Assembly: GCF_015476655.1 (NCBI RefSeq)
Contig: NZ_JABFHF010000025.1
Coordinates: 22,860-86,859 of the forward strand
DNA from: Aquiflexum lacus
Lineage (GTDB): Bacteria; Bacteroidota; Bacteroidia; Cytophagales; Cyclobacteriaceae
DNA length: 64,000 nucleotides
Direction: 5' to 3'
Of this stretch, positions 1 through 8,721 are shown one piece after another (the first letter of the stretch is position 1; each line of letters begins with the position of its first letter). A program made the position numbers and the translations under genes. Under the pieces are notes generated by a model. It did not search any database, was not told the DNA's origin, and was given only the letters and a program-made list of their open reading frames with translations.

Positions 1-227
1 TTCGTCAGGTAAATCCTTCCCAATTTTAGATAAGATTCCAAAAAACTTGCTTCCCGCTGAATCGAGGCTTTGTACTTCATGATAGCATCATCATATTGTC
101 TCCTTTGCACAAGCTCATCACCCTCTTGATGCAACTTGATGGCCCTACTGTCAATGATAGTATATGTTTGTCCAAAGCCGATATGGACAAATAAAACCAT
201 CATTAATAAAAGGGTAACTGATTTCAT
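1..227 (-). CDS. Secreted TPR-type protein, N-terminal part (runs off the left edge)
   Basis: Only the first 75 codons are in the window. The start is ATG at 227-225, 4 bases after the queE stop, so the two genes probably share a transcript. Residues 1-19 form a signal peptide (MKSVTLLLMM...IGFGQ) that ends in Q after a small residue, as is typical for Bacteroidota exported proteins. The following residues (HQEGDELVQRRQYDDAIMKY... and SFLESYLKLGRIYL) follow the helical pattern of tetratricopeptide repeats. In Bacteroidota such N-termini often belong to TPR/PD40/OmpA-type envelope proteins, but nothing in the visible part proves that. Function unknown. Confidence 0.7.
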   Translation of the reverse strand, partial: MKSVTLLLMMVLFVHIGFGQTYTIIDSRAIKLHQEGDELVQRRQYDDAIMKYKASIQREASFLESYLKLGRIYLT

Positions 228-231
228 GGGG

Positions 232-861
232 TTAAGGTATATCCATAAATTTATGGGTTTGCAGCGATATTTTCCAATTTGGAAAGGATTTAACATAATT
301 TATGATTTGCTCCGTCATGGTTTCCCGCTTACTCCATTCAGGTTGAAGCAATTTTTTACAGGATTTAATTACTTTTTCGGCATGCTTTTCAGCAAATTCA
401 AAATCAGACTTATGATAAATTACTACCTTCAATTCATCAGCAAGCTTATAAATTTCCGGATGGGGATCTTTGAATTTCTTGGGTGAAAAACAAATCCAAT
501 CAAATTGCCCAGTTACAGGGTAAACTCCTGATGTTTCAATGTGAATTTTAAAACCATTTTCATGCAATAACGCTGTCAAAGGCGCTAAATTATACATCAA
601 TGGCTCACCGCCGGTAATTACAACAAGTCTTCCGGGATATACCATAGCAGCTTTTACTATCTCTTGGATATTCAGCGCAGGCCATTTACCCGCATCCCAG
701 GAATCTTTAACGTCGCACCAGACACAACCTACATCACATCCGCCCAATCTTATAAAATAAGCCGCCGCACCGGAATGCATCCCTTCTCCCTGAATGGTAT
801 AAAATGCTTCCATCACAGGGAGCATCTTCCCTGAATCTATTTCTACTTTAGTATTTTCCAT
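232..861 (-). CDS. queE: 7-carboxy-7-deazaguanine synthase QueE
   Basis: Radical SAM enzyme that makes 7-carboxy-7-deazaguanine from 6-carboxytetrahydropterin in queuosine/preQ0 synthesis. The 209-aa length fits the family. The N-terminal FYTIQGEGMHSG segment (about residues 20-31) is the family signature. Cys42, Cys46 and Cys49 form the CX3CX2C iron-sulfur motif, and VITGGEPLMYN (near residue 81) is the SAM-binding GGEP motif. The partly visible TPR gene follows 4 bases after the stop. A TACCTTTG element lies about 60 bases upstream on the same strand. The identification is firm, and the gene appears intact. Confidence 0.95.
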   Translation of the reverse strand: MENTKVEIDSGKMLPVMEAFYTIQGEGMHSGAAAYFIRLGGCDVGCVWCDVKDSWDAGKWPALNIQEIVKAAMVYPGRLVVITGGEPLMYNLAPLTALLHENGFKIHIETSGVYPVTGQFDWICFSPKKFKDPHPEIYKLADELKVVIYHKSDFEFAEKHAEKVIKSCKKLLQPEWSKRETMTEQIINYVKSFPNWKISLQTHKFMDIP

Positions 862-918
862 AATTTTTGATAAAGCGGGTTATTGAACCGCTGAGTGATA
901 AATTTGTATTTTGGTTTG

Positions 919-926
919 CAAAGGTA
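919..926 (-). promoter_or_regulatory. Putative -7 promoter element TACCTTTG upstream of queE
   Basis: On the minus strand this octamer matches the Bacteroidota -7 consensus TAnnTTTG. It lies 58 bases upstream of the queE start. No clear TTTG -33 element was found at the expected spacing, so the call rests on the -7 match and position only. Confidence 0.45.
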
Positions 927-1145
927 TAGGAAAATCATAATAATGGCTAAAAATAATAACCTATATAGATTGGAATATTCTCTGGAAATCTAAATTTTAC
1001 AGTGTTTCAGATAATCCAAGAAGTTTAACAACCCTCTGTTACACTGAACAAAATCAAAAAGTCAAATATTAAAAACCGAATCATTTATGTGTCATAAAGC
1101 CGCATATTTCTTGATACTTGGTTCATAATAATTTGTACATTTTTT

Positions 1146-1589
1146 CTATTTCAGCATCTTCTCCAATACCAACCGATAATCACCCACCTTACCTTTTTTG
1201 ATAAGATCAACAATCATAAAACCACGATTCAGTCCAAAATGAATCATTTTTGTCAATCGGTTTCGGGTTTTGAATACAACCTTAGTATAACCCCGGGTTT
1301 TTGCCCAAGTTTCTTGTTCATTGGCTAGCTTGGTAGCAATGCCTTTCCTACGATATTCATTCAACACCCCTCCCATCCAAGAATAAAAAACATCATGACT
1401 GTATCTCTGATAGCCCACCTTAAATCCGGCTGGATTGCCATCTAGTTCTGCTATCAAGATTAAGTGTTGAGTGTCAGCTAATCTCTCTTCATAAATTTTT
1501 TCTGAATGAGGTTGAAAAAACTCAGGAACTTTCCTGCTGAGTTCCACTACCTCGCTGATAGATCCAGTTCTGATTTTAATCTCTGTCAT
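1146..1589 (-). CDS. GNAT family N-acetyltransferase
   Basis: 147-aa acetyltransferase-fold protein. The acetyl-CoA binding motif A is visible as GGVLNEYRRKGIATKL (R/Q-x-x-G-x-A signature), preceded by the strand ILIAELDGNPAGFKVGY. The C-terminal part (FGLNRGFMIVD) matches the usual GNAT strand 6/7 region. The start ATG overlaps the stop of the preceding GNAT gene by 4 bases (ATGA), so the two acetyltransferases are translationally coupled. The substrate cannot be told from sequence. Confidence 0.85.
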   Translation of the reverse strand: MTEIKIRTGSISEVVELSRKVPEFFQPHSEKIYEERLADTQHLILIAELDGNPAGFKVGYQRYSHDVFYSWMGGVLNEYRRKGIATKLANEQETWAKTRGYTKVVFKTRNRLTKMIHFGLNRGFMIVDLIKKGKVGDYRLVLEKMLK

Positions 1590-2047
1590 AAATCCATTTC
1601 CATTTTGACATCACACCTATTGTATTTCCCACATTCCGGTACCAATTCTTTAAAACCAAGTTTTTTGTAAAGGTGAAGTGCTGCTACGAGTTTACTGTTG
1701 GAATAAAGAATCACTTTATGTGCACCCAATTCCTTGGCTTTTTCCAGGATAGCCTGACCGAGCAACTGTCCTACTTTTTTCCCTTGTGCTTCGGGACTAA
1801 CTCCCATCTTAATCATTTCAAATACACCATCTTCTACTTTACTCAAACCCACCGTCCCAATAATTTTTTCTCCTTCTTTTGCAAAAAGAATGGCCCCTCC
1901 TTTATCCAAAATAGTTTCTTTCGGATTTTTCAGTTGTGCCAAGTCAATGGGTTCAAGGGTAAAATACTGCTCGACCCATTGTTTGTTGATTTTTTCAAAA
2001 TACTGTTGCAGTTCCGGGGAATATTCAATGATTTTTAAGGAAGACAT
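1586..2047 (-). CDS. GNAT family N-acetyltransferase
   Basis: 153-aa single-domain GNAT. Visible features are the strand GGAILFAKEGEKIIGTVGL and motif A, MGVSPEAQGKKVGQLLGQAIL (Q-G-K-K-V-G). A C-terminal LYSNSKLVAALHLYKKLGF segment is typical of the MarR/GNAT-like YkgJ/PhnO group. It is the first gene of a two-gene operon and overlaps the next GNAT by 4 bases. The substrate is unknown. It is only distantly similar to its neighbour, so a recent tandem duplication is unlikely. Confidence 0.85.
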   Translation of the reverse strand: MSSLKIIEYSPELQQYFEKINKQWVEQYFTLEPIDLAQLKNPKETILDKGGAILFAKEGEKIIGTVGLSKVEDGVFEMIKMGVSPEAQGKKVGQLLGQAILEKAKELGAHKVILYSNSKLVAALHLYKKLGFKELVPECGKYNRCDVKMEMDL

Positions 2048-2088
2048 GTCTGTTATGGATTAAAAAGATGATGATTGAAATTTAAAAC

Positions 2089-2126
2089 AAAAAAGCCAAA
2101 TTCGGATTCCCAAACTTGGCTTTTTT
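2089..2126 (-). terminator. Hairpin terminator downstream of the MGMT gene
   Basis: The arms AAAAAGCCAA (2090-2099) and TTGGCTTTTT (2116-2125) are perfectly complementary around a 16-nt loop. The run of A/T on both sides lets it work in either direction. It lies between the MGMT gene (ending at 2160) and the GNAT pair (starting at 2047), all on the minus strand, so it most likely ends the MGMT transcript. Confidence 0.75.
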
Positions 2127-2159
2127 GTATTCTCAATTTATGAAATTTAACCTTATATC

Positions 2160-2726
2160 CTAAAATTGTAACGGGACTTGCTTACCAACCTTCTCCTTTT
2201 GCTCAATTTCGAGCAATTGCGATTTTCTCCAAAGTCCGCCGGCATATCCGGTCAACTGACCATGTTTACCAACAATCCTATGACAGGGCAACATGACCAG
2301 AATAGGATTTGCACCAATCGCAGTTCCCACCGCTCTTACTGCTTGGGGATTTCCGATGTTGGCTGCAATTTTTTCGTAGGTACTTGTATTTCCAAATGGA
2401 ATTTTATTGACTTCCATCCATACCTTATGCTGAAAATCGGTTCCGCCAAAGGCGACAGGAATGTCAAAGGTTTTTTGTTTACCCTGAAAATAAAGACCCA
2501 ATTGAATCCTAATGTCCATCAGTAAACCATCCAAAAATTTATCAGTTTCCGGCAGATCTGTAAACTGAAGTTTTACAAGGTAGTCATCCCAAGTTTCGAC
2601 TAATACATTCCCTAAAGGGGTTCTCATTACCGCATTCTCTCTCATGATTACTGATCTTTTAAGGTTAATACTCAATTTTTCAATAAGCACTTCCAAACTA
2701 TTTATGTACAACGGATTAAAACCCAT
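2160..2726 (-). CDS. ogt: Methylated-DNA--[protein]-cysteine S-methyltransferase
   Basis: Suicide repair enzyme that moves alkyl groups from O6-alkylguanine (and O4-alkylthymine) in DNA to its own cysteine. The active site is LPCHRIVG with Cys148. The upstream VRAVGTAIGANPI stretch includes the arginine finger/helix-turn-helix region. The protein is 188 aa. The conserved fold starts near MRTPLGNVLVETW, so Met28 (2645) or Met34 could be the true start and the first residues may be an extension. No Ada-type N-terminal domain is present. A terminator follows. Confidence 0.93.
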   Translation of the reverse strand: MGFNPLYINSLEVLIEKLSINLKRSVIMRENAVMRTPLGNVLVETWDDYLVKLQFTDLPETDKFLDGLLMDIRIQLGLYFQGKQKTFDIPVAFGGTDFQHKVWMEVNKIPFGNTSTYEKIAANIGNPQAVRAVGTAIGANPILVMLPCHRIVGKHGQLTGYAGGLWRKSQLLEIEQKEKVGKQVPLQF

Positions 2727-2898
2727 TTTGTCTTCTTAAAAAACAATTAATTTCAAAAAAAATTTCTAAAGACTACAGAATTAGAAAATCTATTCATCCA
2801 AAACAAACCATTCATCAAATTGTAAAAACCACCCAATTTGATGTACAGAAAATATACCCAATTTAGATTTAACATCCCATAAAGTGGGTCAAAAATCC

Positions 2899-3594
2899 TT
2901 AAACCATCATTAATCTGAACATCCATACTTCTCTTAAAGCATTGATATCTACTTCAAATGGTTTGTAAATCGGGTTAGATGAGCAAAGTAAAAGCCGCTC
3001 GTTATCCTTGATTTGGTTGTAGGTAATTTTAAATGTTACGCCATCACCTTCAGTTACAATGACATATTTGCCCCCGTCTTTGATCGCTGTCCAATCATCT
3101 ACATATTCACAGACTATCCAAGCTCCGTCGGGGATCGGCAGCATGGAATCCCCGTCTACCTGAAACACCCGGTACTTTTTGTCCTGAGGTAAAAAAGGGA
3201 GGTTAAACCTCGGCAATTCTTCTATAAAATCCGGATCAGAAAAACCTGCTAAGTAACTTGCTTTGACTTTTTGGGAAACTACCTCTATCAGTTCGCGACC
3301 ATCAGCATCAACAGTGGTCGCCAAAATCCGCAGGTTTCTTCCTTTAAGAAATTGATCTGTTTCCAGTAACTCCCGCAACTTGTATTCAGAAAGGTCTTCC
3401 AATTTTTTTCTCAACAGAATATCCACGGATACACTCAAATAATCCGCAATCAATAACACTGTGTCCAAAGGAGGATTGACGTTGAGTTCATACCCGGCAA
3501 GTTTTGACCTGCTGATGCCAATAGCAGTTGCCATATTTTCCTGGGTAATGGATTTCCTCTTTCTGAGGACTTTGATATTGGAATTGAGGTACAT
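2899..3594 (-). CDS. XRE-type HTH regulator with LexA-like S24 peptidase domain
   Basis: 231 aa. Residues 1-60 form a Cro/C1-type helix-turn-helix (ITQENMATAIGISRSKLAGYE). Residues about 150-225 are an S24 (LexA/CI-like) domain with VDGDSMLPIPDG, holding the candidate nucleophilic Ser, and GDGVTFKITYN, holding the candidate general-base Lys. Such proteins are CI/LexA-like repressors that can be inactivated by self-cleavage after DNA damage; that is family knowledge and is not shown here. A near-palindrome (3631-3662) just upstream is a likely own operator. No prophage or imuB/dnaE2 genes are adjacent. Confidence 0.9.
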   Translation of the reverse strand: MYLNSNIKVLRKRKSITQENMATAIGISRSKLAGYELNVNPPLDTVLLIADYLSVSVDILLRKKLEDLSEYKLRELLETDQFLKGRNLRILATTVDADGRELIEVVSQKVKASYLAGFSDPDFIEELPRFNLPFLPQDKKYRVFQVDGDSMLPIPDGAWIVCEYVDDWTAIKDGGKYVIVTEGDGVTFKITYNQIKDNERLLLCSSNPIYKPFEVDINALREVWMFRLMMV

Positions 3595-3630
3595 GGATTT
3601 TCATTTAATCCGATAAAAATATGAAATGCT

Positions 3631-3662
3631 AAAATTATTATCAAAAAATTGTTGATAATTTT
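3631..3662. promoter_or_regulatory. Near-palindromic operator upstream of the XRE-S24 gene
   Basis: AAAATTATTATCAA and TTGTTGATAATTTT are 12/14 complementary with a 4-base spacer. The site lies 37 bases upstream of the repressor start, where an autoregulatory operator would be expected. An alternative reading is a weak intrinsic terminator for the fragment at 3668, although that fragment is transcribed in the same direction. Confidence 0.5.
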
Positions 3663-3667
3663 AACAT

Positions 3668-3961
3668 TTACAACCCATATTTCATTCCCAATGAAAATAT
3701 CATTCCTTTATGCTTGAAATCAGCATTTCCAAAAAAAGCAGTGTTGGTCATGGAAGTATTGGTTATACTATGAAGATAATTGACAGAAGCAGTCAACCAA
3801 AGTTTTTCCATCCTATACCCACCGCCAATTTCAGCCAAACCGGCCAAATCAAAATTCCTTGCATTGACCGGAATGCCGATGACCGGTTCAAGAATGATCT
3901 CATCCTTGATCAAAATGAAAGGAACGACTCCAATATACCCGAATCCAAAAATCTTTTTAAA
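3668..3961 (-). pseudogene. 3' remnant of an outer-membrane beta-barrel protein
   Basis: The open frame ends in the barrel-like C-terminus KHKGMIFSLGMKYGL and reads upstream, with no ATG, as GFGYIGVVPFILIKDEIILEPVIGIPVN. This has the alternating pattern of beta-strands. A start would have to be TTG at 3913. The frame stays open to the murF 3' end (3957) and loses barrel character there. About 95 residues of a C-terminal barrel segment therefore remain next to murF, with no N-terminus or signal peptide. This best fits a gene truncated by deletion. Its full-length family is unknown. Confidence 0.55.
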
Positions 3962-5255
3962 TAAACTCCACCAACCCCTCCAACTTCATCCCTCTACTCC
4001 CTTTTATCAGGATCATATAATCTTCCAACTTGGAATCCTGAAGCCAGTTTCTGAAGGAAAAAGGATCGGGGAAATAAAGCGTTGAAATAGGGGCTTTTCC
4101 AAGTGCGGCTTTGATATGCTTGCCGGATAGGCAGATTTTGTCAAAAGAATATTGACTGATCAATTCTCCTAATTTGCTGTGTTCCTCTACTGTACTGTCC
4201 CCCAATTCATACATATCACCCAAAATCACCATCTTGTATTTTTTGCCTGTCATGCTCCCAAATGTCTTGATGGCAACTTCCATACTGGAAGGGTTGGCAT
4301 TATAGGCATCGAGAATGATCAGGTTGCTGCGTTTCTCAATAAGTTGCGAACGCATATTGGAAGGATTGTATGCAATCACAGCTTCCACGGCTTCAATCAT
4401 TGGCACCTCAAAAAACTTGCCCACACAGAGTGCTGTAGCAATATTTCCAAAATTATATGCTCCAATCAAAGCGGATTGATAAGTTCCTTCTTGGCCTTCA
4501 ACCCTGAACTTCACAAAAGGATCAGCCTCCACAAATGTCACTTCACAGAAATCCCCTTTGGAAGGATAAAGAATCGGTTCTTCAAAACGTTTGGCCATAT
4601 TGGACAAAATCGGGTCCTGGGAATTGATAAAAACTGTTCCTTTATTTTCCCGGAGATGTTGGAAAAGTTCTGTCTTGGTTTTCAGCACCCCTTCAGGTCC
4701 GCCCATGCCTTCTAAATGAGCTTTGCCAATATTGGTAATAAATCCATGGGTAGGTTCTGCGATGTCACAGAGTTCTTTGATATCCCCTTGTTTATTCGCC
4801 CCCATTTCCACAATTGCTATTTCCACTTCTTTTCCTATCCCCAAAATGGTCAAAGGAACTCCAATATGGTTGTTCAAATTGCCGACAGTGGCTGCGGTCT
4901 TATATTTCCTTTTCAAAACAGCGTGAAGCAATTCTTTGGAAGTTGTCTTGCCATTGCTTCCGGTCAATCCAATGATCGGTATGGTCAGTTGTTTTCTGTG
5001 ATAATTTGCGAGTTGCTGCAATGCCAACAAAACATCCTCCACCAGAAAAAACCTGTTGTCATTTTCAGGCACGACCCTTTTTTCATCCACCACTACCATA
5101 GAAGCTCCAATTTCCAAAGCCTTGGAGGCAAAATCATTGGCATTGAAATTTGGCCCTTTCAGGGCAAAAAAGATGTTGCCTTGATCTATTTTTCTGGTAT
5201 CTGTACTTACTCCTGTAGCTCGAAGGAAATGGTTGTAAAGTTGGGGGATATTCAT
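3957..5255 (-). CDS. murF: UDP-N-acetylmuramoyl-tripeptide--D-alanyl-D-alanine ligase MurF
   Basis: Cytoplasmic ATP-dependent ligase that adds D-Ala-D-Ala to the UDP-MurNAc tripeptide, the last soluble step of peptidoglycan precursor synthesis. Mur ligase domains are in the usual order: an N-terminal domain with TDTRKIDQGNIFFALKGPNF, the ATP-binding P-loop GLTGSNGKTTSKE, NNHIGVPLTIL, and a C-terminal domain with NPSSMEVAIKTF and KGSRGMKLEGLVE. The frame is open to 5297, but the ATG at 5255 (MNIPQLYNHFLRATGVSTDTR) gives the family-like N-terminus and is preferred. It stands alone rather than in a dcw cluster. Confidence 0.93.
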   Translation of the reverse strand: MNIPQLYNHFLRATGVSTDTRKIDQGNIFFALKGPNFNANDFASKALEIGASMVVVDEKRVVPENDNRFFLVEDVLLALQQLANYHRKQLTIPIIGLTGSNGKTTSKELLHAVLKRKYKTAATVGNLNNHIGVPLTILGIGKEVEIAIVEMGANKQGDIKELCDIAEPTHGFITNIGKAHLEGMGGPEGVLKTKTELFQHLRENKGTVFINSQDPILSNMAKRFEEPILYPSKGDFCEVTFVEADPFVKFRVEGQEGTYQSALIGAYNFGNIATALCVGKFFEVPMIEAVEAVIAYNPSNMRSQLIEKRSNLIILDAYNANPSSMEVAIKTFGSMTGKKYKMVILGDMYELGDSTVEEHSKLGELISQYSFDKICLSGKHIKAALGKAPISTLYFPDPFSFRNWLQDSKLEDYMILIKGSRGMKLEGLVEFI

Positions 5256-5349
5256 GATTTCAGATTTGATGGCTAAAATTAAAGGATTCACAAACATCTT
5301 ATATCAAATTCTATCGTTTAATTTTAGGACTTAATACGAAGACCAATTG

Positions 5350-7473
5350 ATGAAGTACCTTTTTATTTCGATCTTATTTTTAATCACCTTTTGGGCAAAT
5401 GCCCAACAAACCTTCACTTTTGACCAATCCACCAAAGTTTCTCTTCAGGGAAATGACATCGAAATGCCCTTTGCTGTAGGCATCAATGCCGCTCAATTCC
5501 AACAAATGGATACCAATGGAGATGGAAAAGAAGAATTGATTGTATGGGACATCAATTCCCGTAGGATTTTGGTGTTTCAAACAGATGGAAATGATTTTGT
5601 ATATCTTCCCGAGATGTCATATTATTTTCCAAATGATGTTTCAGGATTTTTGGTACTTGCTGATTTCAATGGAAACGGTAAAAAAGATCTGTTCACCAGC
5701 AGCCCTTTTGGAATCAGGGCTTATCGAAATATCACTCAGCAAGGTGCCAAATATCCAAGTTGGGAACTGGCACAGAATTTTTTAAGACTGGACAACAATT
5801 CTAATCTTCAGGCCAATAACTTGGACATACCTTTGATCATGGACATTGATGGTGATGGAGATTTGGATATTGCAACTTTCAATTTTGCTTCGGGTGATTA
5901 CCTTGAATTCTACCTCAATACCAGTGTCGAACGAAAAGGCTTTGCAGATATCGATGGTTTTGCATTTCCTGAACGTCGATGGGGAAATTTTGAATTTTGC
6001 AATTGTGACGGCTTTAGTTTTGGTATTACCTGTGATGGATTTCCTATTGGTAGAATTGAACAAATAGAAGATGAAAACAAAAGAATCCAGCATGCAGGAG
6101 GTCATTCTGTACTTTATACTGACTTCGATGATGATGGTATCTTTGACTTACTTTTGGGACAGGATGAATGCAACACCTTATATTTCCTTCCGAATAAAGG
6201 GACAAATGCTCAGCCTCTTTTTGATGAATATTCCACCGAAATTCCAAATATTGGGCCACTTCCTGAATTCCCTGTCTTTCATGCCTCCTATCTTTGGGAA
6301 ATAGGTTTGCTGATCAGCAGCAATTCTTCTGCGGTGGCCGGAGTCTTCAATTCAGATTACAGGGAAAATGTATTCCAACTTTCATTTGATGAACAAGCTC
6401 CTATAGAGGCTAAACCTTTTCTTCAGTCCCATATATTTGATTTGGGAGAAAACAGCAGACCTTTTTTCAAAGGTTTTAAAGAATCAGGGGAGTTGATTCT
6501 TACTGCCAACCGCCTAAAAGATGGCAGAATAATAGGAACCGCACATCGGATTGAGGTAACCCAAGCTGGATGGGACTTGGTGGATGAAGATTATCTTGGA
6601 CTATCCGACCTTGGACTTTTGAATCTCCAGTATTTTGAATTTCTCACCTCCACCGACCAAAATACCTATTGGATTGCTGGTGTGGATACTGCTAACCTGG
6701 ACTTGAGACATCGGGCTTTTTTTGATACAGACCCACTTTTCTCCAATCCCAAGCAGGTAACTATTCCTGTTACAGGAAGCAGGCCTTTAGATCATTTGGA
6801 ATTGTTCTCGTATGGAAACAAAGATTATTTATTTCTCGCTCGACAAACAGGTGAGTTGGTGCTTTTTGAATTTGATATCAATGCAGCGGAACATCTTTCT
6901 CTTGTTACTAGGGGTTTTCTGGATTTTTCAGACAATCCTGCAAGCCGCAATCTCAACATTCACGTGATTCCCGGCCCAAACCCTTCTTTATATGCCATCG
7001 ATCAGCGGGGAATATTGGTTTATATTCCTGACTTTATGAATCAAGTTGAAAGGCAACAAATACAAATCGAACTGATTGAAGGAGAAACCCATAACAGCAA
7101 AATGGGCAGGAATACTTGGATAACCTCAATTCCAAAACCTTTTTCAGAAAATCCTGATTTACTTCTGGGTAATACTGCAGGGGGATTGGAATATTTGAAA
7201 TTTAAGGGTGAAAGTGAAAATCCCATCGAGAATGAATTATTGGTGAAAATCTACCCTAACCCAAGTCAGGGACAATTCAAAATTATCGCTTCACAAACTT
7301 CAGACTTTAGACTTATCAACAGCTTGGGTCAAGTCATGATTGACCAAATCAGATTAACTGCTAACCGGGAGTTTGAGATCCAAGCTCAATTTTTATCATC
7401 CGGATTATATATCATACAATTGACCACCACAGATGGCAGAAGGGTTAGCCGCAAAATAATAGTGCAGCCCTGA
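5350..7473 (+). CDS. Secreted FG-GAP/VCBS repeat protein with T9SS C-terminal sorting domain
   Basis: 707 aa, with a signal peptide at residues 1-19 (MKYLFISILFLITFWANAQ). There are several FG-GAP/VCBS calcium-binding repeats with the D-x-[DN]-G-[DN]-G pattern: MDTNGDGKEELIVWD, DFNGNGKKDLF, MDIDGDGDLDIATF and DFDDDGIFDLLLG. The last ~75 residues (VKIYPNPSQGQFKI...GLYIIQLTTTDGRRVSRKIIV) form a type A T9SS sorting domain, so the protein should be secreted or anchored through the PorT-containing T9SS. ATG at 5350 is preferred to an in-frame TTG at 5347. The repeat region probably folds as a beta-propeller. The ligand is unknown. Confidence 0.85.
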   Translation: MKYLFISILFLITFWANAQQTFTFDQSTKVSLQGNDIEMPFAVGINAAQFQQMDTNGDGKEELIVWDINSRRILVFQTDGNDFVYLPEMSYYFPNDVSGFLVLADFNGNGKKDLFTSSPFGIRAYRNITQQGAKYPSWELAQNFLRLDNNSNLQANNLDIPLIMDIDGDGDLDIATFNFASGDYLEFYLNTSVERKGFADIDGFAFPERRWGNFEFCNCDGFSFGITCDGFPIGRIEQIEDENKRIQHAGGHSVLYTDFDDDGIFDLLLGQDECNTLYFLPNKGTNAQPLFDEYSTEIPNIGPLPEFPVFHASYLWEIGLLISSNSSAVAGVFNSDYRENVFQLSFDEQAPIEAKPFLQSHIFDLGENSRPFFKGFKESGELILTANRLKDGRIIGTAHRIEVTQAGWDLVDEDYLGLSDLGLLNLQYFEFLTSTDQNTYWIAGVDTANLDLRHRAFFDTDPLFSNPKQVTIPVTGSRPLDHLELFSYGNKDYLFLARQTGELVLFEFDINAAEHLSLVTRGFLDFSDNPASRNLNIHVIPGPNPSLYAIDQRGILVYIPDFMNQVERQQIQIELIEGETHNSKMGRNTWITSIPKPFSENPDLLLGNTAGGLEYLKFKGESENPIENELLVKIYPNPSQGQFKIIASQTSDFRLINSLGQVMIDQIRLTANREFEIQAQFLSSGLYIIQLTTTDGRRVSRKIIVQP

Positions 7474-7592
7474 CCAAATTCTTATCCGTGCCAGTGGGTA
7501 TATAGAAATACAAAAAACATGGTATTTTTTCGGACACCTGATTTTGGGAGTTTTACCCCATAAATATTTTAATCCCCACAAAATCAACAATC

Positions 7593-8678
7593 ATGAAAAA
7601 AACAGCTATATCATTGATGGTGTACTGCCTAATCAGTACATCAAGTATTTTTGCCCAAGATCTTTTTGATGGCATCGGAACCAAAGGTTTTCAAAACAAA
7701 AACATTAAAGGGGCCGAAGGTTTTATTGTTCCTCAATTGAATATTGGGTTTGAAACTTTTACAGAGACTGTTAAAATACAGCAGGAGAGCAAAGTGAGTA
7801 ATATCAGAAACAATTTGGCCACAGTAGGAACAAACAAAAATTATGTAAGACAATCCGGAGCAGCCAAGGTTACCACAATTTTGAGTGTGGATATGCTACC
7901 GGAAGATTTTCAATCATTGTCCAATGATTTTCAGAAAATATTAGAAGAAGAAATCAGTAAAGCGGGATTTACGGTCACCCCTTTAGAAGAGCTTGACCAA
8001 TTCAGCGCCTACGCACCCATCAAAGAAAGATTTGGCAACAAAACCGAAAAAACCAAAGGGAAAACGGCAGATGTGGAAATTGGGGACGGAAAGGTGATGT
8101 TTTTGCCTGAAAATGGGATAATGATGTACAATGGGGATTTGAAATCTGTTTCAATGGGAATAGGACTGATCAAAAATCTGAAAGACCTGATGAAAGAATC
8201 CAGTTCCATCGTATTGATGCAAAACCTTGATATTGACTTCTCGAATGTAGAGTTGGATGTTGATTTTAAGAGTAGAATGCGGGTCTCAACTTCAACCGTA
8301 GGCTATTATGAAATCACATCAACTGACAAAAGTAAATCCACTGATGCCACCTACAATGTGTATCCGGTCATGAAAATCAAGAACAACAATATTGGTATAG
8401 TTGATAAAACAGGTTCCATGCCTGCAGCACCGGTGTCTCTTAAAAAGGACTTTATTTCTGACATCCCATATGAAGCCAAGTTGTATACTGATAAAAAGAA
8501 AAGCGAATCCTTATTCAATCAATTATTCTCTTTAAAAAGAAAAATGGATGTCGATTTTGACCCTATCATCGTCGAAATGAGCAAGGAAACCTATATGGAT
8601 GCCAGCAGACATTTATTCAGAATGTACAGTCAGGAATTTGCAAAAACTTTGGCTGTCGGAGCCAATGGGGGTAAGTAA
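7593..8678 (+). CDS. Secreted hypothetical protein
   Basis: 361 aa, with a clear signal peptide (residues 1-22, MKKTAISLMVYCLISTSSIFAQ). I do not recognise the family. The mature part is soluble-looking, mixed alpha/beta, with no cysteine cluster or transmembrane helix. It includes a lysine-rich stretch (NKTEKTKGKTADVEIGDGKVMF) and a conserved-looking ILSVDMLPEDFQSLSNDFQKILEEEISKAGFTVTPLEEL segment that could be a nucleotide- or lipid-binding strand-helix unit. It stands alone, about 120 bases after the T9SS cargo gene, and is followed at once by a strong terminator. Confidence 0.7.
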   Translation: MKKTAISLMVYCLISTSSIFAQDLFDGIGTKGFQNKNIKGAEGFIVPQLNIGFETFTETVKIQQESKVSNIRNNLATVGTNKNYVRQSGAAKVTTILSVDMLPEDFQSLSNDFQKILEEEISKAGFTVTPLEELDQFSAYAPIKERFGNKTEKTKGKTADVEIGDGKVMFLPENGIMMYNGDLKSVSMGIGLIKNLKDLMKESSSIVLMQNLDIDFSNVELDVDFKSRMRVSTSTVGYYEITSTDKSKSTDATYNVYPVMKIKNNNIGIVDKTGSMPAAPVSLKKDFISDIPYEAKLYTDKKKSESLFNQLFSLKRKMDVDFDPIIVEMSKETYMDASRHLFRMYSQEFAKTLAVGANGGK

Positions 8679-8693
8679 TCCGATAACTTTTGG

Positions 8694-8721
8694 GCCGGGA
8701 CATTGTTCCCGGCATTTTTTT
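8694..8721 (+). terminator. Rho-independent terminator between convergent genes
   Basis: The arms GCCGGGA (8694-8700) and TCCCGGC (8707-8713) are perfectly complementary with a 6-base loop. A run of seven T follows. It ends the secreted hypothetical gene and abuts the stop of the convergent response regulator gene. Confidence 0.85.

Noticed and set aside
5380..5580. Open frames antisense to the T9SS cargo gene
   Set aside because: They are shadows of a clearly coding strand, with no independent motifs.
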